Shown: positions 1 through 12,240 of the stretch, one piece after another
Layout of the letters: every line of letters starts with the position of its first letter
Position numbering within the stretch: position 1 is the stretch's first letter
NCBI GenBank assembly: GCA_900466605.1
Contig: UBMU01000003.1
Span: forward strand, 248,001 to 312,000
Direction: 5' to 3'
Source of the DNA: Hyphomicrobiales bacterium
GTDB taxonomy: Bacteria > Pseudomonadota > Alphaproteobacteria > Rhizobiales > Rhizobiaceae
DNA length: 64,000 bases
Translations under genes and position numbers: made by a program
The notes under the pieces: generated by a model
Databases searched by the model: none
The model's input: only the letters and a program-made list of their open reading frames with translations
Told to the model about the DNA's origin: nothing

Positions 1-1698
1 CTTGCGGACCTTTTCGAGCGGCATCGCCAGCTTTTCGGCCAGCTCTTCCGGGGTCGGCTCGCGGCCGATCTCGTGCAGCATCTGGCGCGATGTACGGACG
101 ATCTTGTTGATCGTCTCGATCATGTGCACCGGAATACGGATCGTGCGAGCCTGGTCGGCGATCGAACGGGTGATCGCCTGCCTGATCCACCATGTCGCGT
201 AAGTCGAGAACTTGTAACCACGACGGTATTCGAACTTGTCGACCGCCTTCATGAGGCCGATATTGCCTTCCTGGATGAGATCAAGGAACTGCAGGCCACG
301 GTTTGTGTACTTCTTGGCGATGGAGATGACGAGGCGAAGGTTCGCTTCCACCATTTCCTTCTTGGCGATGCGCGCTTCGCGCTCGCCCTTCTGCACCATC
401 GACACGATGCGACGGAATTCGGCGATGGAGATGCCGGTTTCGGTCGCCAGATTCTGGATCTCCTGACGGATATCGCGGATCGTCGTGTTTTCGCCCTTGG
501 CGAATTCCTTCCAGCCGCGGGCGGCCAGATTGCCGATCGACTTCATCCAGTTCGGATCAAGCTCGGCACCCTGATATTGCTCGAGGAAGCTATCGCGCTT
601 CACGCCGTAGGATTCGGCCAGACGCAGCAAACGGCCTTCGTTCTGCATCAGGCGCTTGGAGATGTCGTAGAGCTGCTCGACGAGGGCGTCGACGCGGTTC
701 TGGTTCAGCGACAGAGACTTGACGGCCTTGATAAGCTCATCCTTGAGTTCCTTGTAGCGGCGCTCCTGAGCGGACGACAGCGTGCCGGTCGCAGCGAGCC
801 GCTGTTCGACCTGCTGGTCCTGCAGCTTGCGCAGCTTCTTGTAAGTCTCGGCGATGATGTCGAGCGTTTCCATGACCTGCGGGCGCAGTTCTGCTTCCAT
901 TGCGGCGAGCGAAAGGTTGGACTCGTCTTCGTCCTCTTCCTCTTCTTCCGGAGGCAGACCCTCGCCGCCGACATTGGTGATGTCGTCGTCGCCGGAACGG
1001 ACGCGGCGCGTCTTTTCCTTCTCTTCGGCAGCCTTGCGGTCAGCCTCGATTTTCTCAGGGCTCTGGAATTGCGGCGCAGCCTTGGCTTCTGGACCGGAGT
1101 AGGTCGTTTCGAGATCGATGATCTCGCGCAGCAGCGTCGTGCCTTCGTTCAGTTCGTCACGCCAGATGATCAGCGCCTGGAACGTCAGCGGGCTCTCACA
1201 GAGACCGCCGATCATCGTTTCGCGGCCGGCCTCGATGCGCTTTGCGATCGCGATTTCGCCTTCGCGCGACAGAAGCTCGACCGAACCCATCTCGCGCAGG
1301 TACATGCGCACCGGGTCGTCCGTACGGTCAGTCGGCTCTTTCTTCTTGGCGGTCGCAAGCGCGGTACCGCCGGAAGGTGCGAGTTCGCCGCCCTCGCTCT
1401 CATCATCGGAGCTGGAATCGTCGTCGTCGCCGCCGGCGGTCGCTTCCTCAGCTTCTTCGTCTTCGATGACATTGATGCCCATATCGGACAACATCGACAT
1501 CGTATCTTCGATCTGCTCGGACGTCACTTCTTCGGACGGAAGAACGGCGTTGAGCTCATCCATCGTCACATAGCCGCGCTTCTTCGCGGCCTTGATCATC
1601 TTCTTGACCGCGTCATCGGAAAGATCGAGAAGAGGGCCGTCGGTGCCGCCGTCGCGTTCGACTTCCGCTTCTTCGTTCTCTTTGACCTTGGTTGCCAT
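1..1698 (-). CDS. rpoD: RNA polymerase primary sigma factor RpoD (sigma-70), C-terminus off the left edge
   Basis: Housekeeping sigma factor that directs RNA polymerase to most vegetative promoters. The first 566 residues are present, from the ATG at 1698. The N-terminus has a region 1.1-like start ([10 protein letters not shown]) followed by an acidic stretch. Near the window edge the protein reads through region 2 ([32 protein letters not shown]) into region 3 ([19 protein letters not shown]). About 115-120 residues, including the region 4 helix that reads the -35 element, lie outside the window. A Shine-Dalgarno-like GGAAGG sits about 11 bases before the start. dnaG, often immediately upstream of rpoD, is here separated from it by about 8 kb of other genes. 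The long open frame on the opposite strand is an antisense shadow. Confidence 0.97.
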   Translation of the reverse strand, partial: MATKVKENEEAEVERDGGTDGPLLDLSDDAVKKMIKAAKKRGYVTMDELNAVLPSEEVTSEQIEDTMSMLSDMGINVIEDEEAEEATAGGDDDDSSSDDESEGGELAPSGGTALATAKKKEPTDRTDDPVRMYLREMGSVELLSREGEIAIAKRIEAGRETMIGGLCESPLTFQALIIWRDELNEGTTLLREIIDLETTYSGPEAKAAPQFQSPEKIEADRKAAEEKEKTRRVRSGDDDITNVGGEGLPPEEEEEDEDESNLSLAAMEAELRPQVMETLDIIAETYKKLRKLQDQQVEQRLAATGTLSSAQERRYKELKDELIKAVKSLSLNQNRVDALVEQLYDISKRLMQNEGRLLRLAESYGVKRDSFLEQYQGAELDPNWMKSIGNLAARGWKEFAKGENTTIRDIRQEIQNLATETGISIAEFRRIVSMVQKGEREARIAKKEMVEANLRLVISIAKKYTNRGLQFLDLIQEGNIGLMKAVDKFEYRRGYKFSTYATWWIRQAITRSIADQARTIRIPVHMIETINKIVRTSRQMLHEIGREPTPEELAEKLAMPLEKVRK

Positions 1699-2155
1699 TT
1701 ATATCGTCGCCTTCCTGACGCTATTCAAACTCGCCGCAGTGAACGGCCGCATGCAGCCGATACGCCGCAAACGACCGTCTCGAATCACCTGGTCTCACCT
1801 AACGGGATGAGATTTAATGCCTGATTAACCACGATTGCCGGCGCCGGACGACAGAGCTTCATTGTCATCAAATGTCCGGCCATGGTTGTGCGATCCGCCC
1901 TTGACCCAGTTCACCGCTTTCCAAGTCAAACGGTGATTCCCACAATTTTTGTTCTCGTCAAGCTTTTCCAGAAAAAAAGCATCAGAAAAACTGGAAAAAG
2001 CCTTATCCACAGGCTCGGCACCGCTCAAGCGATTGCCAACCATAGATAGGATGTCACCGCAGGAAGACAAGAGCGACAGACATTCTTCCCGAACGGCAAG
2101 GTTGCCGCTAAGATTCGTGTCGCCTTTCACGAGTTGTTCGGGCCTTGGTCGAAGC
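1699..2155. other. Intergenic region upstream of rpoD with a DnaA-box match
   Basis: This gap of about 457 bases should hold the rpoD promoter, but no clear sigma-70 or heat-shock promoter can be picked out by eye. The one recognisable element is TTATCCACA at 2003-2011. A 115-codon minus-strand frame crosses the gap, but it has no recognisable domain and no good ribosome site, so it is not called as a gene. Confidence 0.5.
2003..2011 (+). promoter_or_regulatory. Perfect match to the DnaA-box consensus
   Basis: TTATCCACA matches the consensus DnaA-binding 9-mer TTATNCACA exactly. It lies about 305 bases upstream of the rpoD start. A single 9-mer can arise by chance and no second copy was noticed nearby, so its function is an inference. 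Confidence 0.35.
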
Positions 2156-2503
2156 TTAGTGAGACTGCCCATCCCAGGCTTGGATTTCTAGACTGGCAAG
2201 ATCGACAGCGGGAATACAGCGCACGTTGATGCAAGCCATCTCGGCCCCATCAGGCATTTTGGCTTCGGCGAAGGGAGCGACGCCGCACGTGCCGCAGAAG
2301 CGATGCTGAATGGTGCGCGTATTGAACGTATACGTCGACAGGTTCTCGCGCGGCGTTTTCAGAGTGAACTTGTCGTGCGGCACGAAGGCCAGCAACCCGC
2401 CGCGCCGCCGGCAGAGCGAACAATTACAATCGAGGGCAGACGTGAACTCTCCCTCCACTTCGAATTCGATTTTGCCGCAATGGCAGCTTCCTTGGTAAAG
2501 CAT
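2156..2503 (-). CDS. GFA / CENP-V-type zinc-binding protein
   Basis: A 115-residue protein of the GFA (glutathione-dependent formaldehyde-activating enzyme-like, Mss4-fold) family. The expected zinc ligands are visible: GSCHCG near the N-terminus, CNCSLCRRRG near residue 30, and FCGTCG near residue 70. Most family members have no proven substrate, and a role in thiol or aldehyde chemistry is only the family assumption. The start at 2503 is chosen because GAAGGAGGATCG immediately precedes the ATG; a longer upstream frame overlaps the tdh stop and adds no domain. It lies 10 bases after tdh on the same strand and may be the last gene of the kbl-tdh transcript. Confidence 0.85.
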   Translation of the reverse strand: MLYQGSCHCGKIEFEVEGEFTSALDCNCSLCRRRGGLLAFVPHDKFTLKTPRENLSTYTFNTRTIQHRFCGTCGVAPFAEAKMPDGAEMACINVRCIPAVDLASLEIQAWDGQSH

Positions 2504-2513
2504 CGATCCTCCT

Positions 2514-3551
2514 TCAGTTCCAATCCATGACGACTTTGCCGGAGTTGCCCGAACGCATCGCCTCAAATCCCGCCCGGAAGTCGTCGATTCCGATCCGATG
2601 CGTGATCACCTGCGACAAATCCAGCCCGCCTTGCACGAAGGCAATCATCTTGTACCAGGTCTCGAACATCTCGCGGCCATAGATGCCTTTCAGATTAAGC
2701 ATCTTGAAGATCACTTTGTTCCAATCGATCTCGAAACCGGCGGGTGCGATGCCAAGGATGGCGATCTTGCCGCCGTTGTTCATCTTGTCGATCATGTCAC
2801 GAAAGGCCGGCGCGGCCCCGGACATTTCCAACCCGACGTCGAAGCCCTCGGTCATCCCGATCGACTTCATGACATCGGCAAGGTTCTCCTTCGAGGCATC
2901 GACGACATAGTCGATGCCGAGCTTGCGGGCGAGATCGAGGCGATGCGGGTTGATGTCGGTGATGACGACTTTGCGTGCGCCCGAGCGCTTTGCGACCAGG
3001 GCGCCCATGATACCGATCGGTCCGGCACCGGTGACAAGGACATCCTCGCCGACGAGATCGAAGGAAAGCGCCGTGTGCACCGCGTTGCCGAACGGGTCGA
3101 AGATCGCTGCGATCTCATCCGGAATATCATCCGGGATCGGCACTACATTCGCTTCGGGGATACAGACGAGCTCACCGAAGGAACCGGGGCGGTTGACGCC
3201 GACGCCCAGCGTATTTCGGCAGAGATGGCCCCTGCCTGCACGGCAATTACGGCACTTGCCGCAGACGATATGTCCCTCACCGGAGACACGCTCTCCCACA
3301 TGGTACTTCGTGACCGCCGAGCCAATCTGTGCAATCTCGCCGCAGAATTCGTGGCCAACCACCATTGGCACCGGAATGGTCTTCTGCGCCCACTGATCCC
3401 AATTCCAGATATGAACATCCGTGCCACAGATCGCAGATTTCTTCACCTTGATCAGCACGTCGTTTGGTCCGACCTCGGGAACGGGGACATGCTCCATCCA
3501 AAGCCCGACCTCCGGCTTAGCCTTGACCAGCGCCCTCATCATGTTCGACAT
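2514..3551 (-). CDS. tdh: L-threonine 3-dehydrogenase
   Basis: Zinc- and NAD-dependent oxidation of L-threonine to 2-amino-3-ketobutyrate, the first step of threonine breakdown to glycine and acetyl-CoA. At 345 residues it is the usual length for the family. It has the catalytic zinc site ([20 protein letters not shown]) and the structural-zinc cysteines ([15 protein letters not shown]) of medium-chain dehydrogenases. A Rossmann segment follows ([15 protein letters not shown]). The start is preceded by GGGAGAG. kbl, the gene for the next enzyme, lies 21 bases upstream, so the two almost certainly form an operon. Confidence 0.96.
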   Translation of the reverse strand: MSNMMRALVKAKPEVGLWMEHVPVPEVGPNDVLIKVKKSAICGTDVHIWNWDQWAQKTIPVPMVVGHEFCGEIAQIGSAVTKYHVGERVSGEGHIVCGKCRNCRAGRGHLCRNTLGVGVNRPGSFGELVCIPEANVVPIPDDIPDEIAAIFDPFGNAVHTALSFDLVGEDVLVTGAGPIGIMGALVAKRSGARKVVITDINPHRLDLARKLGIDYVVDASKENLADVMKSIGMTEGFDVGLEMSGAAPAFRDMIDKMNNGGKIAILGIAPAGFEIDWNKVIFKMLNLKGIYGREMFETWYKMIAFVQGGLDLSQVITHRIGIDDFRAGFEAMRSGNSGKVVMDWN

Positions 3552-3572
3552 GATCTTACTCTCCCAAACTCT

Positions 3573-4760
<1,188 letters not shown>

Positions 4761-4830
4761 TGAATGCCCTTCTTGTGATGTTTCCCGGTGCCCTGCACTA
4801 GCATATAGCCAAGCGCCTGTCTTGCCATCG

Positions 4831-5559
4831 TCACCGCTGTGCGGAGATCAACAAAAACATCGGCCGATCCATTTCTTCGGCCCATTCGGGATGTCTGTTC
4901 AGCTGCTCGTCGCTCGGTCGCCACTCCTCGACATGACGAATTGAGAACCCCTTTGCGATCAGCGTGTTCAGCGTCGTCCCAAGCGTGCGATGATACTTGA
5001 CCACACCCTTGGCCAGCCAATCGGTCGTGCGCTTGCCTTCGCGTAGATAGCTGTCGAGTGGCCAAATCCGTCGCCCTTCAACATCCGTTGTCCAGGCCGG
5101 ATCGCGCGGCGCCATGTAGATCGGATGCTCTATCGTGAAGACGAAATCGCCGCGCGGGACGAGTGCCGCGTGGACCGTGGCAGCCAGCCGGTCAAAATCC
5201 TCCACGTAGTGGAACGCCAGAGAACTGTAGGCCAGATCGAACGAGGCCGGCGGTAATTCCAGGGTTTCGAGATCGGCGATCTCGTAACGAACCGTGGGAT
5301 TGCCGGTGTCCCGCCTCGCCCTGTCAATCATGCGTTCCGAGATGTCGAAACCGAGAACGCTCTTTGCACCTTGTTCCGCGGCATAGCGAGCAAACCAGCC
5401 AAAGCCGCAACCGAGATCGACGATCCGCTTGCCACCAAAATCCGGCAGCATTGCCTGGATCGATTCCCATTCCGCAGCGCCGTCGAGGCCGTGCAGAGAT
5501 CGTGAAAGCTGGCTGTATCCTTCGAAGAATTCGGGCTTGTCGTAAATATTCTGAGCCAT
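4831..5559 (-). CDS. Class I SAM-dependent methyltransferase
   Basis: A 242-residue methyltransferase with a clear SAM-binding motif I ([20 protein letters not shown], near residue 45), motif II around [14 protein letters not shown], and a UbiE/Methyltransf_11-like core ([16 protein letters not shown]). The substrate cannot be inferred. An AAGGATGC ribosome site lies before the ATG. The gene is about 70 bases downstream of the cupin gene but separated by non-coding sequence, so co-transcription is possible but not shown. Confidence 0.85.
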   Translation of the reverse strand: MAQNIYDKPEFFEGYSQLSRSLHGLDGAAEWESIQAMLPDFGGKRIVDLGCGFGWFARYAAEQGAKSVLGFDISERMIDRARRDTGNPTVRYEIADLETLELPPASFDLAYSSLAFHYVEDFDRLAATVHAALVPRGDFVFTIEHPIYMAPRDPAWTTDVEGRRIWPLDSYLREGKRTTDWLAKGVVKYHRTLGTTLNTLIAKGFSIRHVEEWRPSDEQLNRHPEWAEEMDRPMFLLISAQR

Positions 5560-5621
5560 GACTGCATCCTTTCAGCCGGCCCATATAGACATAGTTCGCC
5601 TGATCTCAACGCCTTATGGCA

Positions 5622-6065
5622 TTATCCCTCGATCAGCCCGAATTGCTCCTGGATGGACAGGATGCGCTCCATCGTGTCCGCCCCGGTGCGTTCCAGCTCC
5701 ATGAAGAAGTGTTCGAATCCGCCCGGCGTCACCAACCCCATCAGACGCCCCTCGGTCTCGCCGACGTTGCGCCATTCGTGCGGAACGTTCGGCGGCAGGA
5801 ATACGACAGTCCCGACAGGTGCCTCGATCACATCCTCTCCGCACCAGAAACGGTAGGTGCCTTCGATCACCCGGAACATCTCGGATTCGCGCGTATGCGT
5901 ATGGCGGCTCGGCCCGGTCCCAGGGGCGGAGAAAGTTTCCCAGGCACCGAAGGCACCGCCCGTTTCCTCAGCCGTAGCATGGATGAATACGCGTCCGCCG
6001 TGCGGATGCCTGGCAACCCGCTCTTGTCCCGGCAGCGATACGACCAGCTTGGAAAAGGCATCCAT
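5622..6065 (-). CDS. Cupin-domain protein
   Basis: A 147-residue single-cupin protein. The metal-binding cupin motif 1 appears as GPSRHTHTRESEMFRVIEG, with two histidines and a glutamate, and motif 2 as LPPNVPHEWRNVGETEG. Such proteins may be dioxygenases, isomerases or sensors; no substrate can be assigned. The same frame stays open far upstream, but that part runs antisense through the cytochrome b561 gene, so the start is placed at the ATG at 6065 (MDAFSKLVVS), where the cupin fold begins. Confidence 0.8.
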   Translation of the reverse strand: MDAFSKLVVSLPGQERVARHPHGGRVFIHATAEETGGAFGAWETFSAPGTGPSRHTHTRESEMFRVIEGTYRFWCGEDVIEAPVGTVVFLPPNVPHEWRNVGETEGRLMGLVTPGGFEHFFMELERTGADTMERILSIQEQFGLIEG

Positions 6066-6190
6066 GGCAATCCCCCGAAAACAACCATCATCATATGAGA
6101 ATAGAGGAATACACAAAATACTCAGACTACAGGACAGCCGGCTTGAGCCTCCCTGAGACCGGCGGATCAAACCGTATATTCTGCCGGGCC

Positions 6191-6766
6191 CTAACGCGTA
6201 TTCCGTTGCGGTTTCAATGGCACATCGCTGTTGCCGACAGGCAGCATAGTCTGCAAGACCCCGTCGCGTCTGACCAGCGTATGAAACAGCGCGGCCGCAA
6301 TATGCAGCAGGACGAGGGCAAAAAAGGCAAAGGCCAGATAGAAATGCGCGTTCCACAGCAGCGTGTGCAAGCTGTCGCTCTGCGGCAGGATCGGCGGAAG
6401 CCGTATCTGGCCGTAAAGTGTAATGGGATAGCCGCCCGCCGACATCATGGCCCAGCCGATCAGCGGCATGCCGATCATCAGCGCGTATAGCGCAAGGTGC
6501 GACAGATGCGCGGCGAGCTTCATCGGTTCGGGGAGATCGCCAGGCAACGCGGGCGCACCGTAGACAAATCGCACCGCAAGCCGGATCACGGCCAGCGCAA
6601 GAATTGCGATGCCGAGTGTCTTGTGCGTCGCAAGCAAGGGGATGTACTGCCGCCCGACGGTCGACACCATCCCGACGCCGACAAAGAGCATTGCCAAAAT
6701 GCAGATTGCCATCAGCCAATGCAACGAACGTTGAAGCGCGGTGAACTCAGTCCTGCTGCCGCTCAT
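6191..6766 (-). CDS. Cytochrome b561 family protein
   Basis: A 191-residue inner-membrane di-heme b-type cytochrome (bacterial CybB/YodB type). It has four hydrophobic segments and histidines at expected places: SLHWLMAI near the N-terminus, LATHKTLG, LAAHLSHLALYALM and VLLHIAAALFHTLVRRD. Such proteins move electrons between the quinone pool or superoxide and a periplasmic partner. Its ATG overlaps the TGA of the upstream catalase-like gene by four bases (ATGA), so the two are translationally coupled. This suggests, but does not prove, that it supplies electrons to that haem protein. Confidence 0.9.
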   Translation of the reverse strand: MSGSRTEFTALQRSLHWLMAICILAMLFVGVGMVSTVGRQYIPLLATHKTLGIAILALAVIRLAVRFVYGAPALPGDLPEPMKLAAHLSHLALYALMIGMPLIGWAMMSAGGYPITLYGQIRLPPILPQSDSLHTLLWNAHFYLAFAFFALVLLHIAAALFHTLVRRDGVLQTMLPVGNSDVPLKPQRNTR

Positions 6767-7821
6767 GGCTTTGTGCTCCCTGCAGTTCGGGGATAGTAGC
6801 TCGCTTCCGACGTCCTGAGGTCATAGGACTTGGCATATGCCGCCGAACGGGCAGCCGGGAACGGATCGTCGGAAACCTCGATACCATCAGGCAAGATGGT
6901 CGGATCAAAATTGATGTCACGGCAAGGACCGTCAGCCTCGGCCTCGATCTTCTGCACGATCAGCGTACCAGCCTGGACGGTTTTGCGCTCAGGTGGCCAT
7001 GACTTCGTCGGATCCGAGGTCGGGTCAGATGCCTCGCCTTCGGTCAGGACCATAGTCCAGCGCTGCGGCGCGTTTCCGACGCGGTTGGTGATGTCCTCTT
7101 CAAGGTGGTTGGGACCGAGCTTTTCCAAATCGCTGCCGGAGATCGGCGTGACTTGCGCTTGCGGTACCAGCGACCAGCGGACGGCATGGTCAGCGCCTGC
7201 GCTATCCGTAAAAATGAAGGCATTGAGGCTATTGAATGCCACCTCTGCGTAGCTCGCAGTCCAAGGAGCGGTCGTCGCCCACTTGCCAAATGCTGCGAAT
7301 TCCGGATGAGCTGCGGCGAAGGCTTTCATGACCTCCGGGTCCTTGCTCTTCGAAGCCTCCAGCAACTCGTAAAACGCCTGAGGCGTGGAGACCGGAAAGA
7401 TCGGCGGGTCGATCATGGCCATGCGCCAGACCTCGCCGTCGGGAGTTGATATCTGAACGCCGATCCCTCGCACGCGAACGGTCGCGTCAGTCGCATTCGG
7501 ATCAGGTGTACCGAGATTGAACCGTCCGACAACGGGATATTGCCCAGCAACGAAAGCCGTCGCACGGGAGAGAGCGGTGCCATTCCCGCTGGCTTCGAAC
7601 ATTCCGGTGAAACAGATGCCCTTTGCGTGATTTCGCCTATGACCAAGGGCCGGCCCATCCGGTGGCGCCAGCGCACCGACGAGCCTTGTCGGCGTCAGCC
7701 TATCAGGTGAGAACCATCCGGCCGTGTAAGCGAACGCCGCAGCACCGACCGCGATGACGGCAGCAATGATAGCAAGAGAAGCCAGAGGAGAACGCGGCTG
7801 CGATTGCGACGGATCGGGCAT
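6763..7821 (-). CDS. SrpA-type catalase-related peroxidase, membrane-anchored or exported
   Basis: A 352-residue small catalase-fold haem peroxidase of the SrpA type. An N-terminal hydrophobic segment (LASLAIIAAVIAVGAAAFAY) should act as a signal anchor, placing the enzyme on the periplasmic side. The distal catalytic histidine is in HRRNHAKGICFTG, and the C-terminal SARSAAY-like motif (FPAARSAAYAKSYDLR) holds the proximal haem tyrosine. The start at 7821 is supported by GGAG eight bases upstream; an ATG at 7857 is an alternative. It overlaps the cytochrome b561 gene by four bases, an arrangement that fits a peroxidase with a dedicated electron donor. Confidence 0.87.
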   Translation of the reverse strand: MPDPSQSQPRSPLASLAIIAAVIAVGAAAFAYTAGWFSPDRLTPTRLVGALAPPDGPALGHRRNHAKGICFTGMFEASGNGTALSRATAFVAGQYPVVGRFNLGTPDPNATDATVRVRGIGVQISTPDGEVWRMAMIDPPIFPVSTPQAFYELLEASKSKDPEVMKAFAAAHPEFAAFGKWATTAPWTASYAEVAFNSLNAFIFTDSAGADHAVRWSLVPQAQVTPISGSDLEKLGPNHLEEDITNRVGNAPQRWTMVLTEGEASDPTSDPTKSWPPERKTVQAGTLIVQKIEAEADGPCRDINFDPTILPDGIEVSDDPFPAARSAAYAKSYDLRTSEASYYPRTAGSTKP

Positions 7822-8018
7822 CCAACATTCTCCGCTGTCGAGTTGGGCGTTCATGGCAATGTCTGTGTGGTGCAATCACTGTCTCCGCCGACGCTCACTG
7901 GAAACGACTGCGGCAATGGCAAGGCTACGAAGGCAAATGCGGCTCTCGCGCGAAGCGTGCTTGATGCTAGCATCACAGTGGCATGGAAGATGCCACCGTT
8001 AAAACGCAGGGTCAAACC

Positions 8019-9878
8019 CTAGTCGTCGTGACTGAGGATCACATCGAGAAACGCATCGCCATAGCGTTCGAGCTTCGATTGGCCGACCCCGGAGATCCCG
8101 AGCATCTCCTTGTGCGTCCGTGGCCGCTCGCTCGCGAAGGCGATCAGCGTCGTATCGGGGAAGACCACATAGGGCGGCACACCCAGGGACTTTGCAATCG
8201 ACGTGCGCTCGGCGCGCAATGCTTCAAATAGAACACCATCCCCTCCCGACAGCACGGATCGACGCTCGGCGGCCTGCGCCGTCTTCTTCGTCCGGCGTTC
8301 GGAGGCCGGACGGTCCTTGCGGAAAAAGACCTGACGTTCGTGCTTGAAAACCGCCCGTGCTTCAGGCTCGAGCTTCAGCGCGCCATACGCATCGTGATCG
8401 ACGCGAATAAGTCCCATGGCAAGCAGCTGGCGGAAGACCGATTGCCAAGTGCGCGAGGGAACATCCTTTCCAGCGCCGAAGACCGGCATGCTGGTATGGC
8501 CAAAGCGCTCGGTTTTCTCATTGGAATTGCCAAGAAGCACGTCGACAACGTGACCGGTGCCAAAACGCTCGCCGGTGCGATAGACCGCTGCCAGCGCCTT
8601 GATCGCGGCATCCGTCCCGTCCCAGGTTTCGACCGGTTTCAGGCAGGTGTCGCAGCTACCGCAATTGCCGGCATGTGCCTCGCCGAAATGGGCAAGGATC
8701 GCTTGACGGCGGCACGATGCCGTCTCACAGATTGCCAGCAGGGCATTGAGTTTGGAGCGCTCGACGCGCTTAATCTCGTCGGCGGCAGCTCCCTCATCAA
8801 TCATCCGCCGCCGCTGGATGACGTCGGCCATACCGTAGGCCATCCACACTTCCGAAGGTAGGCCATCGCGCCCGGCGCGTCCGGTTTCCTGATAATAGGC
8901 CTCGACGGAGCCAGGCAGATCGAGATGTGCGACATAGCGCACGTTTGGCTTGTCTATGCCCATGCCGAAGGCGACCGTGGCGACGAGGCAGAGGTCTTCC
9001 TCTCTCAGAAAGGCATCCTGGTTGGCATCGCGAAGCGCCCGGTCCATACCGGCGTGATAGGGAAGCGCGCGAATGCCCTGCCCGTTCAGCCACTCGGCCG
9101 TATCCTCGACCTTGGCGCGCGACAGGCAATAGACTATGCCGCTGTTGCCCTTATGTCCGGAAAGAAATCGCAGTAGCTGCTGACGCGGCTGGTCACGCTC
9201 GACGATTTCGTAGGAGATGTTCGGTCGGTCGAAACTGGTGGTGAAGATCTTCGCATTGCTCAGACCCAGCCGTTCAGCGATATCGTCGCGGGTATGCGGA
9301 TCGGCGGTCGCGGTCAGTGCGATACGGGGTACCCCGGGATAATGTTCGGCAAGCCTGCCGAGTTCCCGATACTCCGGCCGGAAATCATGTCCCCATTGGG
9401 ACACGCAATGTGCCTCATCTATGGCAAAGAGCGCGATCTTCGAATTGCCGATGGTGTCACGGAAGCCATCCATGAGAATGCGTTCCGGCGTCACATAGAG
9501 AAGGTCGAGCTTGCCTGCGGCAAGCGCACGTCGTACTTCCACGAACTCCTCTCGCGACAAGGAAGAGTTCAGCGCTGCCGCCCGGATACCCAGCTGCTTC
9601 ATCGCCTCCACCTGGTCGCGCATCAGCGCAATCAACGGCGAAACGATAATGCCGACGCCCTCGCGGCAAAGCGCAGGGATCTGGAAGCAGAGCGACTTGC
9701 CGGCCCCTGTCGGAAAAAGAACGACGGCATCGCCGCCGGAGACGACATGCTCGACAACCTGCTGCTGCTTGCCGCGGAAGGCGGGATAACCATAGACGCG
9801 GTTAAGAATGCCAAGAGGCGAACGCGCTTCACCGAACAACGCATCGCCAGTGGAAAATTGCCGATCAGTCGAATCCAT
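8019..9878 (-). CDS. recQ: ATP-dependent DNA helicase RecQ
   Basis: A 3'-5' DNA helicase for recombination repair and replication-fork processing. It is 619 residues long. Walker A is PTGAGKS at 56-62 and the DEAH box is at 154-157 within [16 protein letters not shown]. Other motifs include [10 protein letters not shown] and the arginine-finger region [10 protein letters not shown]. The RecQ-type zinc cysteines follow ([16 protein letters not shown]). A C-terminal HRDC domain ends the protein ([19 protein letters not shown]). The ATG at 9878 shares one base with the dnaG stop (TGATG), so the genes are translationally coupled. A TTG one codon earlier is also possible. Confidence 0.97.
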   Translation of the reverse strand: MDSTDRQFSTGDALFGEARSPLGILNRVYGYPAFRGKQQQVVEHVVSGGDAVVLFPTGAGKSLCFQIPALCREGVGIIVSPLIALMRDQVEAMKQLGIRAAALNSSLSREEFVEVRRALAAGKLDLLYVTPERILMDGFRDTIGNSKIALFAIDEAHCVSQWGHDFRPEYRELGRLAEHYPGVPRIALTATADPHTRDDIAERLGLSNAKIFTTSFDRPNISYEIVERDQPRQQLLRFLSGHKGNSGIVYCLSRAKVEDTAEWLNGQGIRALPYHAGMDRALRDANQDAFLREEDLCLVATVAFGMGIDKPNVRYVAHLDLPGSVEAYYQETGRAGRDGLPSEVWMAYGMADVIQRRRMIDEGAAADEIKRVERSKLNALLAICETASCRRQAILAHFGEAHAGNCGSCDTCLKPVETWDGTDAAIKALAAVYRTGERFGTGHVVDVLLGNSNEKTERFGHTSMPVFGAGKDVPSRTWQSVFRQLLAMGLIRVDHDAYGALKLEPEARAVFKHERQVFFRKDRPASERRTKKTAQAAERRSVLSGGDGVLFEALRAERTSIAKSLGVPPYVVFPDTTLIAFASERPRTHKEMLGISGVGQSKLERYGDAFLDVILSHDD

Positions 9879-11863
9879 CAATGGCTCGCCGCTCCCTTGA
9901 CGCGGCCGGAGAGCACACCGAAACCATCGATGATCGCTTCCTGGTTCTCGAGGCGAAGCCCCTCGAAATGAACCTCCTGCAGCGCGCGCATCAACTGGTC
10001 GATCACATCACCGTTGCCTGCCTCGGTCGCCTCCGCGATCTCGCGCTCAAGCTCGATCTTCTGGTAGCGCAAGGCCTTTGCGCGTTTATGGAAGGCGAGC
10101 GCCTGCCGGTAACCCTCGCGCGCATCTTCCATCGCCGCCTCTGAGGTGGCGATCCAGAGGCGGGCATTGCGGATCTGTTGTTCAAGCCCCTGCAGCAGCG
10201 CACCAAAGCCCTGCTCCTCCATGCGCTCCAGCAGATATTCCCGCGTCAGGTGCGGTCCGGCAACGGCCGCGGCCGCACCCAGCATGACCGACCAGAGCCG
10301 TTGAAGCTCGCGATTGTCGTAGTCGATCGAAGCGATTTCGTCATACTCGTCCTGCATCAGGGCCGGATGATTGATGACGGTCAGCGCCAGCACGCTCTCA
10401 CGCAATGCCGGCGTTTCCTGATGCCCCCTCACCAGACCGGAACGTGCCAGCCGATCGGAAATGCCGCCGCCCGAAAGGCGCGGGCCACGCGGTCCCTCGC
10501 CGCCTCGACCGCGGGCTTGACCACCGCCTCGATCGAAGCTCCGCCGCTCGTTGCCGCGCTTCTGGAATTGCGGCTGGAAGAAACCGCTCAACCGGTCGCG
10601 CATGTCCTGCTGATAATGACGACGCACATTTTCATCTGCGATGACCGCCACCAGCTGCTTCAACCGCGCCTCGAGCTCCGCCTTGGCTTCGGGCGTCTCG
10701 AACTGTCCGGTGTTAATCTCGCGGCTCCAGATCATCTCAGCCAGCGGCTTGGCCTGGCTCATCACCTTGTCAAAGGGCGCGCGGCCTTCGTTGCGTACAA
10801 GATCATCCGGATCCTTGCCATCTGGCAGCAATGCAAAACGCACCGTGCGCCCCGGCTTTATATGCGGGAGCGCCAGATCGGCCGCGCGATTGGCGGCGCG
10901 AATACCGGCACCGTCCCCATCGAAACAAAGCACCGGCTGCGGCGTCATCTTCCACAAGAGTTCAAGCTGATTCTCGGTCAATGCCGTGCCGAGCGGTGCG
11001 ACGGCATTCTCGACGCCGGCCTGATGCAGCGCGATCACGTCCATATAACCTTCGACGGCGATGATCGTGCCCTCGCCGTTCGCGCCCTGCGTCGCCCGGC
11101 GAGCCCGCGCGAAATTGTAGAGCACGTTGCCCTTGTGGAAGAGTTCCGTCTCGTTGGAATTGAGATACTTCGCGGGTGCATCTGCCGACATGGCCCGCCC
11201 GCCGAAGGCGATCACCTTCTCACGGGACGACAGTATCGGAAACATGATCCGGTCGCGAAAGCGGTCGTAGGAGACAGGCACATCGGGACCATGGACCACC
11301 AGGCCGCAGGCCTCGATCTGTTCCTTGACAACGCCCTTGCCTGCCAGAAACTCCTTCAGCGCATTGCGGCTATCGGGCGCGAAGCCTAGCCTGAACGTTT
11401 CGATCGTCCGCCCCGTCAGGCCGCGATCGCGCAGATAAGCGCGCGCCCGCGCGCCGTTTGCCGTCTGTAGCTGATCCTGAAAGAACTTGGTCGCAAGCTC
11501 CATCACGTCGAGAAGCGAGGTGCGCTCCTTCTCGCGCTTTTCCATCACCGGATCGGCAATCGGCATGGCGACACCTGCCATGTCAGCGATCTGCTGTACG
11601 GCCTCCGGGAAGCTCAACCCCTCCAGATCGGTCAGGAACCGGAAGTGATCACCGGTTACGCCGCAGCCGAAGCAGTGGTAGCGCCCCTTGCGATCCTCGC
11701 AATGGAAGCTCGGCGACTTCTCGCCGTGAAACGGGCAGCAAGCCCAATAGTCGCCGCGCGGCACATTGGTCTTGCGCTTGTCCCAGCTCACGCGACGGCC
11801 AATCACGTCCGAAATCGGCACGCGATCGCGTATCTCGTCGAGGAAGGAATTGGAAAAGCGCAT
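9878..11863 (-). CDS. dnaG: DNA primase
   Basis: Makes the RNA primers for chromosome replication. It is 661 residues long. The N-terminal CHC2 zinc ribbon has ligands C43, H46, C64 and C67 ([19 protein letters not shown]). The catalytic TOPRIM region follows from about residue 265 ([15 protein letters not shown], then [17 protein letters not shown]). A C-terminal DnaB-interaction region completes it. The ATG at 11863 ([13 protein letters not shown]) is chosen because it matches family N-termini and has AGAGG upstream; a longer frame adds 17 unrelated residues. A low-complexity linker rich in Arg, Gly and Pro sits around residues 430-470. Confidence 0.97.
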   Translation of the reverse strand: MRFSNSFLDEIRDRVPISDVIGRRVSWDKRKTNVPRGDYWACCPFHGEKSPSFHCEDRKGRYHCFGCGVTGDHFRFLTDLEGLSFPEAVQQIADMAGVAMPIADPVMEKREKERTSLLDVMELATKFFQDQLQTANGARARAYLRDRGLTGRTIETFRLGFAPDSRNALKEFLAGKGVVKEQIEACGLVVHGPDVPVSYDRFRDRIMFPILSSREKVIAFGGRAMSADAPAKYLNSNETELFHKGNVLYNFARARRATQGANGEGTIIAVEGYMDVIALHQAGVENAVAPLGTALTENQLELLWKMTPQPVLCFDGDGAGIRAANRAADLALPHIKPGRTVRFALLPDGKDPDDLVRNEGRAPFDKVMSQAKPLAEMIWSREINTGQFETPEAKAELEARLKQLVAVIADENVRRHYQQDMRDRLSGFFQPQFQKRGNERRSFDRGGGQARGRGGEGPRGPRLSGGGISDRLARSGLVRGHQETPALRESVLALTVINHPALMQDEYDEIASIDYDNRELQRLWSVMLGAAAAVAGPHLTREYLLERMEEQGFGALLQGLEQQIRNARLWIATSEAAMEDAREGYRQALAFHKRAKALRYQKIELEREIAEATEAGNGDVIDQLMRALQEVHFEGLRLENQEAIIDGFGVLSGRVKGAASH

Positions 11864-12240
11864 GTGAACCTCTTGGCTGGGGTCCATATAAGCAGGTTCG
11901 CCAGCACATGCCACGGCATTTGGGCGAAAGCCGCTCTATTCACAGGTCCACTGTACCCTCAATAACCGCCCGGGATGCGTGTTCAAAATCGCGTTACTGC
12001 CCCCTGCGACAGGGGTGCGACACTGTGTTCAACGACCCGCGTATTGCGTGTATGCAAGGCACTCCTCCAGACTGCGCCAATTCTTGACGATTATCAAAAA
12101 CAGATTTCAGAACAAGGGCTTCCGACCTGCCGATCGCTGCAATCCGACATGGCGATGAAACGGTATTCATCCTGCGCGCCACACTTAAGGCAGCCATCCG
12201 CGCCAATCATTATTTTTTTGTAATTTGAATCACTTGCCGC

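Noticed and set aside
73-1824. 583-codon plus-strand frame across the rpoD gene
   Set aside because: It is antisense to rpoD, gives a low-complexity Arg/Leu/Asp-rich product without domains, and is explained by high-GC codon bias of the real gene.
1825-2172. 115-codon minus-strand frame between rpoD and the GFA gene
   Set aside because: No family resemblance and no ribosome site; overlaps the end of the GFA gene. Treated as intergenic.
10178-11389. 403-codon plus-strand frame inside dnaG
   Set aside because: Antisense to the primase gene, without domains or a start signal.
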